Assembly (NCBI RefSeq): GCF_029277445.1
Contig: NZ_CP119567.1
Coordinates: 248,001-312,000, forward strand
From: Pararhizobium qamdonense
GTDB taxonomy: Bacteria; Pseudomonadota; Alphaproteobacteria; Rhizobiales; Rhizobiaceae
DNA: 64,000 bases
Direction of reading: 5' to 3'
This document shows, one piece after another, positions 35,606-45,137 of this stretch. The notes under the pieces are model-generated. The model saw nothing but the letters and a program-made list of their open reading frames with translations. It had not been told where the DNA came from and did not search any database. Position numbers and translations under genes: made by a program. Each line of letters opens with the position of its first letter. Positions within the stretch are counted from its first letter, which is position 1.

Positions 35606-36637
35606 TTAGTTGGCGTTGGCGCTGATCTCGCGGTCCCAGCGCTCGAGCAGTTCCTTGCGCTTGGCCGGATCGCCATAGGTCTTGAAGTCGTAGTCGATCA
35701 GCTTGATGTCCTCGAAGCGCGGCGCTTCCTTGGGGATCTCAGCCGTCTTGTTGGACGGAAGCTGGAAGGATTTCGCATCCTTCATGCGCGACTGCACGTC
35801 CGGCTGCAGGGCCCAGTCGTACCAGGTCTTGGCATTGTCGAGGTTCTTGGCGCCCTTGACGATCGACATCGAGCCGATCTCGTAACCGGTGCCTTCGCAA
35901 GGTGCGACCGACTTGACCGGGAAGCCTTCGGCCGTCTGGGCGACCGCATCATGCATGAAGACGATGCCGATCGCCGTTTCGCCGCGTGCGGCCGCCTTGA
36001 CCGGGGCGGAGCCAGACTTGGTATATTGCGAGATATTGGCGTTCAGCTTCTTCAGATAATCATAGGCCTGATCTTCGCCCATGATCTGCACCAGGGATGC
36101 CAGTGCCGTATACGCGGTACCCGACGAGTTCGGGTTGGCGATCTGGATTTCGCCCTTGAATGCCGGGTCGAGAAGATCAGCCCAGCATTTCGGCTCCTTG
36201 AAGCCCTTGGCCTTGAAAATCTCGGTATTGTAACCCCAGCCGAGTGCGCCGGCATAGACGCCGACCGTCTTGTAGCCGGAGCTTTCCGCCTGTTTTTTGG
36301 CCCAATCCTGCAACTGGTCGAGCATGGGCGATTTGTATTCCAGGGTCAGGTTTTCCGATGCCGCCTGCAGGTGCGGATCGCCGGTGCCAGCCCACCAGAT
36401 ATCGGTCTTCGGGTTGCGCGCCTCGGCACGGATCTTGGCATAGGTCTCGCCGGACGAGAGGCGGACCATGTTGACCTTGATGTCGCCATGCGCCTTCTCG
36501 AAGTCACCCTTCATCTGCTCGCAAATGACCACATCGGCCGAGCAGATCAGGTTGAGGCCGCCGGCCGCATGGGCCGAAAAAGCTGAGAGTGTCGTTCCGG
36601 CGGCCAGTGCCGCGACGGCAAGATATCGTGAACCCAT
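35606..36637 (-). CDS. ABC transporter periplasmic binding protein, AfuA-like
   Basis: A 343-residue family-1/Fbp-type binding protein with a signal peptide (MGSRYLAVAALAAGTTLSAF, cleavage near SAHAAG). It lacks the adjacent tyrosine pair that FbpA uses for iron and has two cysteines (LICSADVVICEQM) near the N terminus. CAGGAGGAAATTTC precedes the ATG at 36637; the longer frame runs into the promoter and is rejected. A 149-bp gap separates it from the permease. Sugar-phosphate binding is proposed from the operon; an organic acid or another ligand is possible. Confidence 0.85.
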   Translation of the reverse strand: MGSRYLAVAALAAGTTLSAFSAHAAGGLNLICSADVVICEQMKGDFEKAHGDIKVNMVRLSSGETYAKIRAEARNPKTDIWWAGTGDPHLQAASENLTLEYKSPMLDQLQDWAKKQAESSGYKTVGVYAGALGWGYNTEIFKAKGFKEPKCWADLLDPAFKGEIQIANPNSSGTAYTALASLVQIMGEDQAYDYLKKLNANISQYTKSGSAPVKAAARGETAIGIVFMHDAVAQTAEGFPVKSVAPCEGTGYEIGSMSIVKGAKNLDNAKTWYDWALQPDVQSRMKDAKSFQLPSNKTAEIPKEAPRFEDIKLIDYDFKTYGDPAKRKELLERWDREISANAN

Positions 36638-36680
36638 GAAATTTCCTCCTGTTGAAGCAGCGCCTCCACGCTGCTCGCTT

Positions 36681-36698
36681 TTTGCAAGCGTGTGCAAA
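36681..36698. promoter_or_regulatory. LacI-type operator 1 of the AfuABC-like operon
   Basis: TTTGCAAGCGTGTGCAAA contains the inverted half-sites TTTGCA and TGCAAA with a 6-bp spacer. It lies 44 bp before the binding-protein gene. Confidence 0.65.
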
Positions 36699-36769
36699 TG
36701 CTGCATGAGATGAAAACCGCTGTCAAACAAATTCTTCACAAAACTGTCATAATTCGGCGGATCGAACGC

Positions 36770-36785
36770 TTGCACGCAATTGCAA
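36770..36785. promoter_or_regulatory. LacI-type operator 2, near the regulator start
   Basis: TTGCA-cgcaat-TGCAA has the same half-site and the same 6-bp spacing as operator 1, 88 bp away. It lies 37 bp before the chosen lacI-family start, so the regulator may control both divergent promoters, perhaps by looping. Confidence 0.65.
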
Positions 36786-36821
36786 AATTGTGCAGATTGT
36801 TGCTTCAGGGTGGAGTGTCCG

Positions 36822-37826
36822 GTGTCGCAGAAACTATTCGTCAGTGCCCAGGAAGTGGCTGAAAAAGCGGGCGTTTCGCGTTCTGCGGTTTCCCGCACCT
36901 TTACGTCTGGCGCCAGCGTATCGCCGAAGACACGGCAAAAGGTGCTCGATGCTGCGGAAGCGCTTGGCTATCACGTCAATCATCTCGCACGCGGGCTCAT
37001 GCGCAATGAAAGCGGTATCGTCTGCCTGATCGTCTCGGAAATCGGTACGCCCTATCGCTCGGCGCTGCTGCGGGCGCTGACCCAGCAGCTGCAAAATTCC
37101 GGCAAGGTGGCGATGCTGATCAACACGGACCGGTCGGACGGCAGCGTCGATCTGGCGTTGAGGCAGGCGATCCGCTACCGCGCCGATGCCTCGATCATCC
37201 TGTCCGGCCTGCCGGACAAGTCGATCACCGACCTCTGTCTGAAGAACGGCCAGCGCTTGGTGCTGATCAATCGCGATGATGACCGGGAAGGGCCGCTGAA
37301 GATCAACCTGGATGACGCCGATGCAGCAGCCCGCATTGCCACCGCCTTTGTGCGCGCCGGTTGCCGCAGGCTCGCTTTTGCCAATTCGCAGGCGGGAACG
37401 CCGAGCCTGATGGCGCGCGAGCACGGTTTCGTCGCCGCGGCAAAGGCTCTTGGCATGGATGTGATCGTCGAGCGGTTCGGCCATACCGGTTATGAAAGCG
37501 GCCGGGTCGTTGCCCAGCAGCTTTTGACCCGCAAGGAACGTCCAGACGCGGTGTTCTGCGCGACCGACCTGCTTGCCTGCGGCTTCATGGATGCTGCCCG
37601 GCATCAATTTTCCATGTCCGTTCCCGATCAGATCTGCGTCGCCGGTTTCGACGATATCGAACAGGCTTCCTGGTCATCCTATGGATTGACGACATTCGCG
37701 CAGCCCGTGGACATGATTGCCCGCGAGGCCGTGTCCTGGCTGGTATCGGAGACGCCCGAGCCCGAGCACCATACGGTGCGTCTGCATGCCGATCTGGTCT
37801 GGCGCACCTCGATCAGGGGCGGTTAA
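36822..37826 (+). CDS. LacI-family transcriptional regulator
   Basis: A 334-residue LacI/GalR protein. The N-terminal helix-turn-helix and hinge read VSAQEVAEKAGVSRSAVSRTF through ALGYHVNHLARGLM, followed by a periplasmic-binding-fold ligand domain ending SYGLTTFAQPVDMIAREAVSWLV. I chose the GTG at 36822 because GGTGGAG lies six bases upstream; the frame reaching 36780 starts inside operator 2. It is divergent from the AfuABC-like operon and probably senses the imported compound or its dephosphorylated product. Confidence 0.88.
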   Translation: MSQKLFVSAQEVAEKAGVSRSAVSRTFTSGASVSPKTRQKVLDAAEALGYHVNHLARGLMRNESGIVCLIVSEIGTPYRSALLRALTQQLQNSGKVAMLINTDRSDGSVDLALRQAIRYRADASIILSGLPDKSITDLCLKNGQRLVLINRDDDREGPLKINLDDADAAARIATAFVRAGCRRLAFANSQAGTPSLMAREHGFVAAAKALGMDVIVERFGHTGYESGRVVAQQLLTRKERPDAVFCATDLLACGFMDAARHQFSMSVPDQICVAGFDDIEQASWSSYGLTTFAQPVDMIAREAVSWLVSETPEPEHHTVRLHADLVWRTSIRGG

Positions 37827-37831
37827 GCACC

Positions 37832-38341
37832 ATGGGAAGTGCGCTGAAAAAATTGCCGAAAAAGTCCGGCACGTTTCTGTCGGAACTGGTGCCCTTTACC
37901 AATGCGCTCTTCCGCGAGCGCATCCGGGAGCAATTTGCGGCACTCTGTTATCGCGTGCGCGCCGATAGCGGCAGGTTCGAAGTGCTGTTGGTAACGAGCC
38001 GTGACAGTGGCCGCTGGATCATTCCCAAGGGCTGGCCGATGGCGGGCAAAAAGCCGCATGAGGTCGCGGCGATCGAGGCTTTCGAGGAAGCGGGCGTGCG
38101 CGGCAAGGCTAAGAAGAAGCCGCTCGGATATTTCACCTATCTGAAAACACTCGACAACGGCCAGCGGGCGCCATGCTGCGTTCAGGTCCATCTGCTGAAT
38201 GTGAAAGAAAGCTGCGATGTGTTTCGGGAGAAAGGCCAGCGGCAGACAGAATGGGTATCCTGCGTCGAGGCAGCGCGGCGTGTGCGCGAGCCGGAATTAA
38301 AGGGGCTCTTTCTCTCGATGCAGCGGGTCGTATTGTCCTAG
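37832..38341 (+). CDS. Nudix hydrolase (diphosphoinositol-polyphosphate phosphohydrolase-like)
   Basis: A 169-residue Nudix protein. The Nudix box is in GWPMAGKKPHEVAAIEAFEE and continues AGV; the usual Arg of the REUXEE core is Ile here, a variation I also know from the alphaproteobacterial GWPM subgroup. Substrates of such proteins include dinucleoside polyphosphates and diphosphoinositol phosphates. It begins 5 bp after the LacI-type gene and may be cotranscribed with it. Confidence 0.88.
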   Translation: MGSALKKLPKKSGTFLSELVPFTNALFRERIREQFAALCYRVRADSGRFEVLLVTSRDSGRWIIPKGWPMAGKKPHEVAAIEAFEEAGVRGKAKKKPLGYFTYLKTLDNGQRAPCCVQVHLLNVKESCDVFREKGQRQTEWVSCVEAARRVREPELKGLFLSMQRVVLS

Positions 38342-38439
38342 TTCTTTCGGCTGGGAAGAGCGGTCTGAAAGAACATGATGACGTCTACGTCGCGTCCACC
38401 TCTGGGCGCGACTAGCTGCGTGTTTTCTACAGCAAGATT

Positions 38440-38628
38440 TTACCCAAACCGTTCCATGGCAAAATCGGCTGGTGCCGAGCCAAAGCCATGCGCTGATCCA
38501 TGTGTGACCGTGCTGTTCAGGCGGCTCGTTTTCGAGAGTGCGACGGTATTGTCGAACGTCGCCAGCGACAATAGGAGAGCGGCGCCGAGCGTAAATCCGA
38601 ATGCGAGATAAGAAAACTTTGCGAGCAT
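38440..38628 (-). CDS. Small exported or membrane-anchored protein, 62 aa
   Basis: A 62-residue product with an N-terminal hydrophobic segment (MLAKFSYLAFGFTLGAALLL) that could be a signal peptide or anchor, followed by a polar tail rich in Ser, Thr, Ala and Gly. CAGGAGTAAATGAC before the ATG is a strong ribosome site. No family recognised; it stands alone on this strand. Confidence 0.55.
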   Translation of the reverse strand: MLAKFSYLAFGFTLGAALLLSLATFDNTVALSKTSRLNSTVTHGSAHGFGSAPADFAMERFG

Positions 38629-38926
38629 GTCATTTACTCCTGTTTACCTCATCTGCGCAAACGTGGCGCAGATGGGAAAGTTCCATCGGCTTGAAGGGAT
38701 CGTGTCACTTGTCCGGGGATGCGCCGCTGCCCAGTCAGAATCGGTTTCAGCGATCAGTCTGCCAGCGCGCTCTGCGCGCTGATAGTTGACCATGCAGCGG
38801 ATGCATGGGTGTCCTGAAGTATTGGCGCTGTTACTCCATAATCGGGAGGCTTATACACAGCGCATCAGAACGACAACGGCGCCGCTGAATGGCCGGGCCC
38901 GCAAAGCCCTTGGAAAGGGGATTATC

Positions 38927-39073
38927 ATGAACGTAGCACGCTCTTTCAACAATTGGCGCAAGTACCGCCAGACGGTCACCGAACTCGGCCGCATGACCAG
39001 CCGCGAATTGCGCGACCTCGGCATCGACCGCGCCGATATCCACAGCATCGCTCGCGCCTCGGTCGCTCGCTAA
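38927..39073 (+). CDS. DUF1127 small protein
   Basis: A 48-residue arginine-rich peptide starting MNVARSFNNWRKYRQTVTEL and continuing MTSRELRDLGIDRADIHSIA, the standard DUF1127 pattern. Members in Agrobacterium and Rhodobacter affect phosphate, carbon and stress regulation and may bind RNA. GGAAAGGGGATTATC precedes the ATG at 38927. A strong terminator follows. Confidence 0.92.
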   Translation: MNVARSFNNWRKYRQTVTELGRMTSRELRDLGIDRADIHSIARASVAR

Positions 39074-39106
39074 TACCGCGCAACGCTACCTCCAGCGACG
39101 TTTCCC

Positions 39107-39138
39107 AAAATGCCCGTGGCCCTTGCTGCGGGCATTTT
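39107..39138 (+). terminator. Rho-independent terminator of the DUF1127 gene
   Basis: AAAATGCCCG pairs with CGGGCATTTT (10 bp) around a 12-nt loop, ending in TTTT, 34 bp after the stop. Confidence 0.9.
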
Positions 39139-39240
39139 CGTGTCTGCGGCAAACTTCCCGTCAGAACGCACTGATTTGTCATTCGCGTTCGTACAAGGGT
39201 GTGCCAATCTGCCGGCAATCTGATTCCGGGGGGCAAGAGA

Positions 39241-42165
39241 TTGGAACATGCGTTTTTGCGGCGGACGGAATTGTCGCGGCCTGATGTGAATGCCAGGGAT
39301 GCAAGCGTCCTGTTTGCGGCCCATTACGGCCTGTCGGGGCCGATCGTGGAACTCGGCAGCCAGCAGGACCGGAACTACCGTATCGATACGGAAAACGGCC
39401 GCTTCGTCCTCAAGATCTGCCGCGCCGATTATGCCACCCTGGAGCTGGAAGCCCAGAACGCTGCGATGCGCCATATCGCAGGCAAGGCCGGAGCACCACG
39501 CGTTCCAAGGCTTGTGGCGGCCTCAGATGGTGCCGAGATCCTGTTCGCCACCGTGCGCGGTGAAGCCTATCAAATCCGTCTGCTCGATTATATCGACGGA
39601 CAACCGCTGACGCAGCGCAAGCATTTGCCGGTGGCGACGGTCGCCGCACTCGGCGCGCTCGGCGGCAAACTGGCGCTGGCACTTGCGGATTTCACGCATC
39701 CCGGCCTGTCGCGCGACCTGCAATGGGATCTGCGTAACGCCGCACCGGTGGTCAGCCATCTCCTGTCGGCAGTAAAGGACGCGGACCGCAAAGCGCGCAT
39801 CGGCCGGGAGATGGACGCGGCCATGCGCCGTCTGGATGGCCTGAAGCCGGAGCTGAGGCAGCAAGCAATCCATCACGACGTCACCGACGACAATGTCGTC
39901 AGCCTGCCCAATGACGCCGGCCAGCTGATACCGGACGGCGTGATCGATTTCGGCGATGTCATCGACGGCTGGCTTGTTGCCGATCTCGCCGTTACCTGCG
40001 CCTCGCTTTTGCATCATGCCGATGGCGATCCCGGCATCATCCTGCCGGCGGTCAAGGCGTTCCACGAGGTCTATCCGCTGAACGGCGCGGAACTGCGCGC
40101 GCTCTGGCCGTTGATCGTGGCGCGGGCCGCAGTGCTGGTGGCCAGCAGCGAGCAGCAACTGGCGCTTGATCCGGACAATGCTTATGTTGCCGGCAATATC
40201 AGCCACGAACGGCAAATTTTCGATGTCGCGGTCTCTGTGCCTTCATCCGTTATGGAAATCGCGATCCTGCAGGCTCTTGGCCAGCCCCGCGATTTGCAGC
40301 CTGTCATCACCGGTGAACAGCTCTTGCCGGAAATCGACATATCCGGGATTGCCGTGCTTGAGCTGAACAGCCAAAGCGCGCTGTTCGATGGCGTTGCGTG
40401 GCCGCAGCCGGGTCTCGAAGACCAGCTGTTTTTGGCGGCATCCGCCGAAAATGATGGTGTCTCGACCCGGTATGGCGAATACCGGCTGACGCGGACCGCG
40501 CTCATTTCGCCGGCACCCGCGCCGACATGTGCCCTTCATGTCGATCTGCTGCTCCCGGCGGGCACAAACGTATTGGCGCCGTTCAGCGGCATTTTGAAAC
40601 TGACTGATGGCGGCCTGATCCTGCTTGGGCGGGATGCCGCCCTGCATCTGGCTGGGATCGATGCCCTGCCGGGTCCGGACGACTTCATCCATCCCGGCCA
40701 GCCGCTGGGCCTGGTTGCAGGTCCGCCTGGAGACAACAGCGTGCTGCGCGTCCAGCTCTGCCGCGACAAGGAACTGGTGCCGCCGCCTTTCGTGCCGCCG
40801 GATCATGCTGCCGCATGGCTGGAGCTTTGCCCGTCACCGGCAAGGCTGCTGGGCTTTGATTGCGACGCACCGGTGCCTGAGAGCGCAGCGCTTCTGTCGC
40901 GCCGCCAGAGCCATTTTGCCAGGCCGCAGAAGAATTATTACGAGACGCCGCCGCAGATCGAGCGCGGCTTGCGCGAACACATGGTCGATGTCGAAGGCCG
41001 CGCCTATCTCGACATGGTCAACAATGTCACGATCCTTGGCCATGGCCATCCCCGTCTTGCCGGTGCCGTGCACCGGCAATGGCTTCGGCTGAACACCAAT
41101 TCCCGGTTTCACTATGCCTCCGTCGCCGATTTTTCCGCGCGGTTGGCAGAGCTTGCGCCGGATGGGCTCGATACGGTGTTTCTGGTCAACAGCGGCTCGG
41201 AAGCCAATGATCTGGCGCTGCGGCTTGCCTGGGCAGCCTCAGGCGCACGCAACATGCTGTGCCTGCTGGAGGGCTATCACGGCTGGTCGGTTGCCAGCGA
41301 TGCGGTCTCCACCTCGATTGCCGACAATCCGCAGGCGTTGACCACCCGGCCGGACTGGGTCCATCCGGTCATGGCGCCCAACACCTATCGCGGCCCTTTT
41401 CGCGGGGAGGGTTCGACCGCAGCCTATGTCGAAGCTGTCCAGCCGGTGCTGGACACGCTTGATCGCGACGGCAAGGGGCTGGCCGGTTTCATCTGCGAAT
41501 GTGTCTACGGCAATGCCGGCGGCATCCCGCTACCACCGGGCTATCTGAAGGACATCTACGCGAGGGTCCGCGCGCGCGGTGGCGTCTGCATCGCCGATGA
41601 GGTCCAGGTCGGCTATGGCCGCCTCGGGCACCATTTTTGGGGCTTTGAAGAGCAGGGCGTGGTCCCCGATATCATCACGGTCGCCAAGGGGATGGGCAAC
41701 GGCCATCCCCTTGGCGCCGTCATCACCACCAGGGCGATCGCCGATGCGCTGGAGAAGGAAGGCTATTTCTTCTCCTCCGCCGGCGGCAGTCCGGTAAGTT
41801 CGGTCGTCGGCATGACGGTGCTCGATATCATGCGCGACGAAGGCCTGCAGGAGAATGCCCGTAGCGTCGGCGATCATCTGAAGCGCCGTCTGGAGGCGCT
41901 GGGACAACGCTTTCCGCTTGTCGGCGCCGTGCATGGCATGGGCCTTTATCTCGGGCTGGAATTCGTGCGGGACCGCGAAACGCTTGCGCCGGCCACCGCC
42001 GAAACGGCGGCAATCTGCGACCGGCTGCTGCAACTCGGCGTCATCATGCAGCCGACCGGCGATTATCTGAACGTGTTGAAGATCAAGCCGCCGCTGTGCC
42101 TGTCGAAGCAGAGCGCTGATTTCTTTGCCGATATGCTCGAGCGCGTGCTGTCGGACGGATGGTGA
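39241..42165 (+). CDS. Kinase (APH) / degenerate M23 / class III aminotransferase fusion, predicted amino-alcohol kinase-phospholyase
   Basis: About 974 residues in three parts. Residues 1-330 are an APH/hydroxylysine-kinase fold with HHDVTDDN (catalytic Asp) and VIDFGDV. Residues 430-550 align with the M23 domain of the paralogue at 62222, but its zinc ligands are lost: HLGLD became ALHVD and HLHLQ became VLRVQ. Residues 560-974 are a class III PLP enzyme with [26 protein letters not shown] and Schiff-base K816 in TVAKGMGNGHPLG, close to ethanolamine-phosphate and phosphohydroxylysine phospho-lyases. It should phosphorylate an amino alcohol and then remove phosphate and ammonia. The TTG at 39241 with GGGGGG upstream was chosen over the GTG at 39199. 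Confidence 0.82.
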   Translation: MEHAFLRRTELSRPDVNARDASVLFAAHYGLSGPIVELGSQQDRNYRIDTENGRFVLKICRADYATLELEAQNAAMRHIAGKAGAPRVPRLVAASDGAEILFATVRGEAYQIRLLDYIDGQPLTQRKHLPVATVAALGALGGKLALALADFTHPGLSRDLQWDLRNAAPVVSHLLSAVKDADRKARIGREMDAAMRRLDGLKPELRQQAIHHDVTDDNVVSLPNDAGQLIPDGVIDFGDVIDGWLVADLAVTCASLLHHADGDPGIILPAVKAFHEVYPLNGAELRALWPLIVARAAVLVASSEQQLALDPDNAYVAGNISHERQIFDVAVSVPSSVMEIAILQALGQPRDLQPVITGEQLLPEIDISGIAVLELNSQSALFDGVAWPQPGLEDQLFLAASAENDGVSTRYGEYRLTRTALISPAPAPTCALHVDLLLPAGTNVLAPFSGILKLTDGGLILLGRDAALHLAGIDALPGPDDFIHPGQPLGLVAGPPGDNSVLRVQLCRDKELVPPPFVPPDHAAAWLELCPSPARLLGFDCDAPVPESAALLSRRQSHFARPQKNYYETPPQIERGLREHMVDVEGRAYLDMVNNVTILGHGHPRLAGAVHRQWLRLNTNSRFHYASVADFSARLAELAPDGLDTVFLVNSGSEANDLALRLAWAASGARNMLCLLEGYHGWSVASDAVSTSIADNPQALTTRPDWVHPVMAPNTYRGPFRGEGSTAAYVEAVQPVLDTLDRDGKGLAGFICECVYGNAGGIPLPPGYLKDIYARVRARGGVCIADEVQVGYGRLGHHFWGFEEQGVVPDIITVAKGMGNGHPLGAVITTRAIADALEKEGYFFSSAGGSPVSSVVGMTVLDIMRDEGLQENARSVGDHLKRRLEALGQRFPLVGAVHGMGLYLGLEFVRDRETLAPATAETAAICDRLLQLGVIMQPTGDYLNVLKIKPPLCLSKQSADFFADMLERVLSDGW

Positions 42166-42250
42166 GGAAAGAGTTTTACCCCGGTTGAATTGCGCAGCCG
42201 GATCGGCTTAGCTCGCGCAACGTCTTAAAAAGCAAGCAGCGAGTAGCATC

Positions 42251-43921
42251 ATGACGCAGACCGCCGATATCATCATCCTCAATGCCCGTGTTCTGACGCT
42301 GGATGAGGAGCGGCCCCGGGCCGAGGCGGTGGCGATCGCTGCCGGTCATATCCTGGCCGTCGGCACGGCTGCACAGATGGAAGCATTTCGCGGCGCGGGC
42401 ACCGAGGTGATCGATGCTGCCGGCGGGACGGTGCTTCCCGGTTTCTCCGAAAATCACATGCACCTGTTTTCAGGCGCCGCCGAACTCGACCATCTGCAAC
42501 TCGCCGGTATCAGCGGACTGGCCGCGCTGACGCACGCCGTCCAAGCCTACGCGCAGACGCGGACCGCCGAGAAGGTCCTCTTTGCACAGGGCGCGGATTA
42601 TACGATCCTCGGTGACGAGCGGCTGACGCGCCATCATCTCGATGCGATCCTGGCTGACCAGCCATTGGTTCTCTTCGCACCCGATCATCATACGGCCTGG
42701 GCCAATACCAAGGCGCTGGAACTGGTCGACATGGTGCACGGCGCAGAGCTTGGCCCTGGCAATGAGGTCGTGGTCGGGTCCGATGGCCTGGCGACAGGGG
42801 AGCTGCGGGAAATGGAGGCCTTCAGCCCGCTGCAGGCCGCCGGCGGTTTCGATCGCTACCGCCTTGGCCTGTCCACCGGCGGCGAGCCAGACCCCTATCC
42901 CAACGACGCCGAATGGGCACAGGATATCGCCGTGATGCGGCGTGGTCTCGATTATTGCTCCCGCCACGGCATTACCACCATCCAGAACATGGACGGAAAT
43001 CTCTATCAACTAGAGCTTCTTGCCGCGATCGAGAAAGAGGATGGCAGCCTGCCGTGCCGGGTGATCATTCCGTTCCATTTCAAGAATTTCATGTCGATCG
43101 ACATGCTTGAGAAAGCCTCCGAACTCGCCCGCCGCTTTAACAGTGACTGGCTGTCATCCGGCATCGTCAAGGTCTTCTACGATGGCGTGCTCGACAGCTG
43201 GACCGCCGTGATGGTCGAGCCCTATGCCGACAAGCCCGGAGATTGCGGCGAAGGCCTTTTCACGCCCGAAACGTTTCGCGATGTCGCTGTGGAGGCCGAC
43301 CGGCGCGGTCTGCAGATCGCGGTTCACGCGATCGGCGATGGCGCCGTGCGGGCGGTGCTTGACGGCTACGAGGCCGCGCGTGTCCAAAATGGCACCCGCG
43401 ACAGCCGGCATCGCATCGAGCATATCGAAGTCGTGCACCCCGATGACATCGCCCGGTTTGCGCAACTCGGCGTCATCGCCTCGATGCAGCCTCCGCATCC
43501 GCCGGGCTGCGCCGGCGTGCCGCTGGAGCCGACCGTATCGCGCATCGGCCGGGACCGCTGGCCTGTCAGCTATGCCTGGCGCACGCTCAAGGATGCCGGC
43601 GCACATATCTGCTTTGCCTCCGATTGGCCGGTATCGCCGATCGACCCGATCATCGGCATAGAGGCTGCCGTGACCCGCAAGCGCTGGGCTGAAAGCGACC
43701 CGGACCAGTCGTTTTCGCTTGAGGAAGCGCTTTCCGCCTATTGCGTCGAAGGCGCATATGCCGAGTTCAAGGAGGATCGCAAGGGCATGGTCCGCGCTGG
43801 CTATCTCGCCGATATTGTCGTGCTGAATGGTGATATCGAGGCCGTAGCCGTAGCTGAGTTGCAGACGATCCGGCCCACCACCACAATTTGCGGCGGGCGT
43901 ATCAGTTTCTCATCCCGATGA
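42251..43921 (+). CDS. Amidohydrolase family protein, YtcJ/Nfd-like
   Basis: A 556-residue metal-dependent amidohydrolase of the YtcJ-like group. Metal ligands are visible in GFSENHMHLFSG, in AVHAIGDGAVR and RHRIEHIEVV, and in CFASDWPVSPIDP. Members hydrolyse amides, imines or N-formyl compounds; the substrate cannot be read from the sequence. It follows the kinase/lyase fusion by 85 bp on the same strand and precedes the polyamine transport genes, so an amine-derived substrate is plausible. Confidence 0.85.
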   Translation: MTQTADIIILNARVLTLDEERPRAEAVAIAAGHILAVGTAAQMEAFRGAGTEVIDAAGGTVLPGFSENHMHLFSGAAELDHLQLAGISGLAALTHAVQAYAQTRTAEKVLFAQGADYTILGDERLTRHHLDAILADQPLVLFAPDHHTAWANTKALELVDMVHGAELGPGNEVVVGSDGLATGELREMEAFSPLQAAGGFDRYRLGLSTGGEPDPYPNDAEWAQDIAVMRRGLDYCSRHGITTIQNMDGNLYQLELLAAIEKEDGSLPCRVIIPFHFKNFMSIDMLEKASELARRFNSDWLSSGIVKVFYDGVLDSWTAVMVEPYADKPGDCGEGLFTPETFRDVAVEADRRGLQIAVHAIGDGAVRAVLDGYEAARVQNGTRDSRHRIEHIEVVHPDDIARFAQLGVIASMQPPHPPGCAGVPLEPTVSRIGRDRWPVSYAWRTLKDAGAHICFASDWPVSPIDPIIGIEAAVTRKRWAESDPDQSFSLEEALSAYCVEGAYAEFKEDRKGMVRAGYLADIVVLNGDIEAVAVAELQTIRPTTTICGGRISFSSR

Positions 43922-44035
43922 TTTTTAGATCAAAATATCAAGAATGCTGTTGTCAACGCGAGGCCGCTGTGGTCACCTAGCACAAAGCCAAAAAGGCGGG
44001 AACAGCAGCTTCATGCAACGGGTAGTGTGCCGCAT

Positions 44036-45136
44036 ATGGCGGAATTGAACGCGGTCGAAATACGCCATGTTTCTAAGATATTCGGCTTTGGCGAGTTTGC
44101 GTTCGCCGCCGTCGATCAGACATCGGTATCAATCCGGCAAAACGAGTTTTTTACGCTTCTGGGACCGTCCGGATGCGGCAAGACCACGCTGTTGCGGCTG
44201 ATTGCCGGATTTGAATATCCGACATCCGGCGAGATCATGCTGAATGGCGAAAATATCGCCGCCATGCCGCCGTTCAAGCGGCCCATCAACACGGTTTTCC
44301 AGAGCTACGCACTGTTTCCGCATATGACGGTGGCGGAAAATATCGGCTTTGGTCTCACCATGCTCGGCAAGCCGAAGCAGGAGATCAAGGACCGGGTCGA
44401 TGCCATGCTCAAGCTGGTGCGCATGGAAGCGCTGGCCGGCCGCCGCACGAGCCAGATTTCCGGCGGACAGCAGCAGCGTGTTGCGCTTGCCCGGGCCTTG
44501 GCGCCGCAGCCGAAGGTTCTTTTGCTGGACGAGCCGCTGTCCGCGCTCGACTACAAGCTGCGCAAGGACATGCAGATCGAACTGAAACGTCTGCAGGCGG
44601 AAACCGGGATCACCTTCATCTTCGTCACCCATGACCAGGAAGAGGCGCTGACCATGTCGGACCGCATCGCGGTGATGTCGTCGGGAAAAATCCTGCAGGT
44701 CGGCAATCCCAGAGAGATCTATGACGCTCCGGCAGACCGTTTCGTCGCCGATTTCATCGGCGAGACCAATTTCCTGAAAGGCCGGATCAGCGCGGTGACG
44801 GATGGTATCGCCGAGGTCGATACGCCAGTTGCCGGCCGCATATCGGCAACGGTTCCGCGGGATTTCCACGCCGAAGGCGAGGTGACGGTGGTGCTGCGCC
44901 CAGAACATGCGACGCTTTGTGCGCCGGACCGCGCCGGTGCCAGCCAGATGACTGGGACGCTCGAAAACGTCGTCTATTTCGGAACCGATACGCATTACCA
45001 CGTCCGTCTTTCCGACGGCGAAACGGTGTTTACCCTGCGCGAGCAGAACAAGCCGTTGCAGAGCGCGCGCTTCAGCCAGGGCGACATGGTCGGCATTGCG
45101 CTCGAAGCCAATGCCGCCCGGGTGTTGAGGAACTGA
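44036..45136 (+). CDS. potA: Polyamine ABC transporter ATP-binding protein, PotA-type
   Basis: An ATPase of about 366 residues with [40 protein letters not shown] and [10 protein letters not shown], then a TOBE domain. The [16 protein letters not shown] segment is typical of PotA/PotG. It is the first gene of a four-gene importer. Two starts are possible, GTG at 44027 and ATG at 44036; neither has a good ribosome site and I used the ATG. Confidence 0.9.
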   Translation: MAELNAVEIRHVSKIFGFGEFAFAAVDQTSVSIRQNEFFTLLGPSGCGKTTLLRLIAGFEYPTSGEIMLNGENIAAMPPFKRPINTVFQSYALFPHMTVAENIGFGLTMLGKPKQEIKDRVDAMLKLVRMEALAGRRTSQISGGQQQRVALARALAPQPKVLLLDEPLSALDYKLRKDMQIELKRLQAETGITFIFVTHDQEEALTMSDRIAVMSSGKILQVGNPREIYDAPADRFVADFIGETNFLKGRISAVTDGIAEVDTPVAGRISATVPRDFHAEGEVTVVLRPEHATLCAPDRAGASQMTGTLENVVYFGTDTHYHVRLSDGETVFTLREQNKPLQSARFSQGDMVGIALEANAARVLRN

Positions 45137-45137
45137 G

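Noticed and set aside
36638..36898. N-terminal extension of the AfuA-like binding protein
   Set aside because: It would run through both LacI-type operators and precede the clear signal peptide; the ATG at 36637 has an excellent ribosome site.
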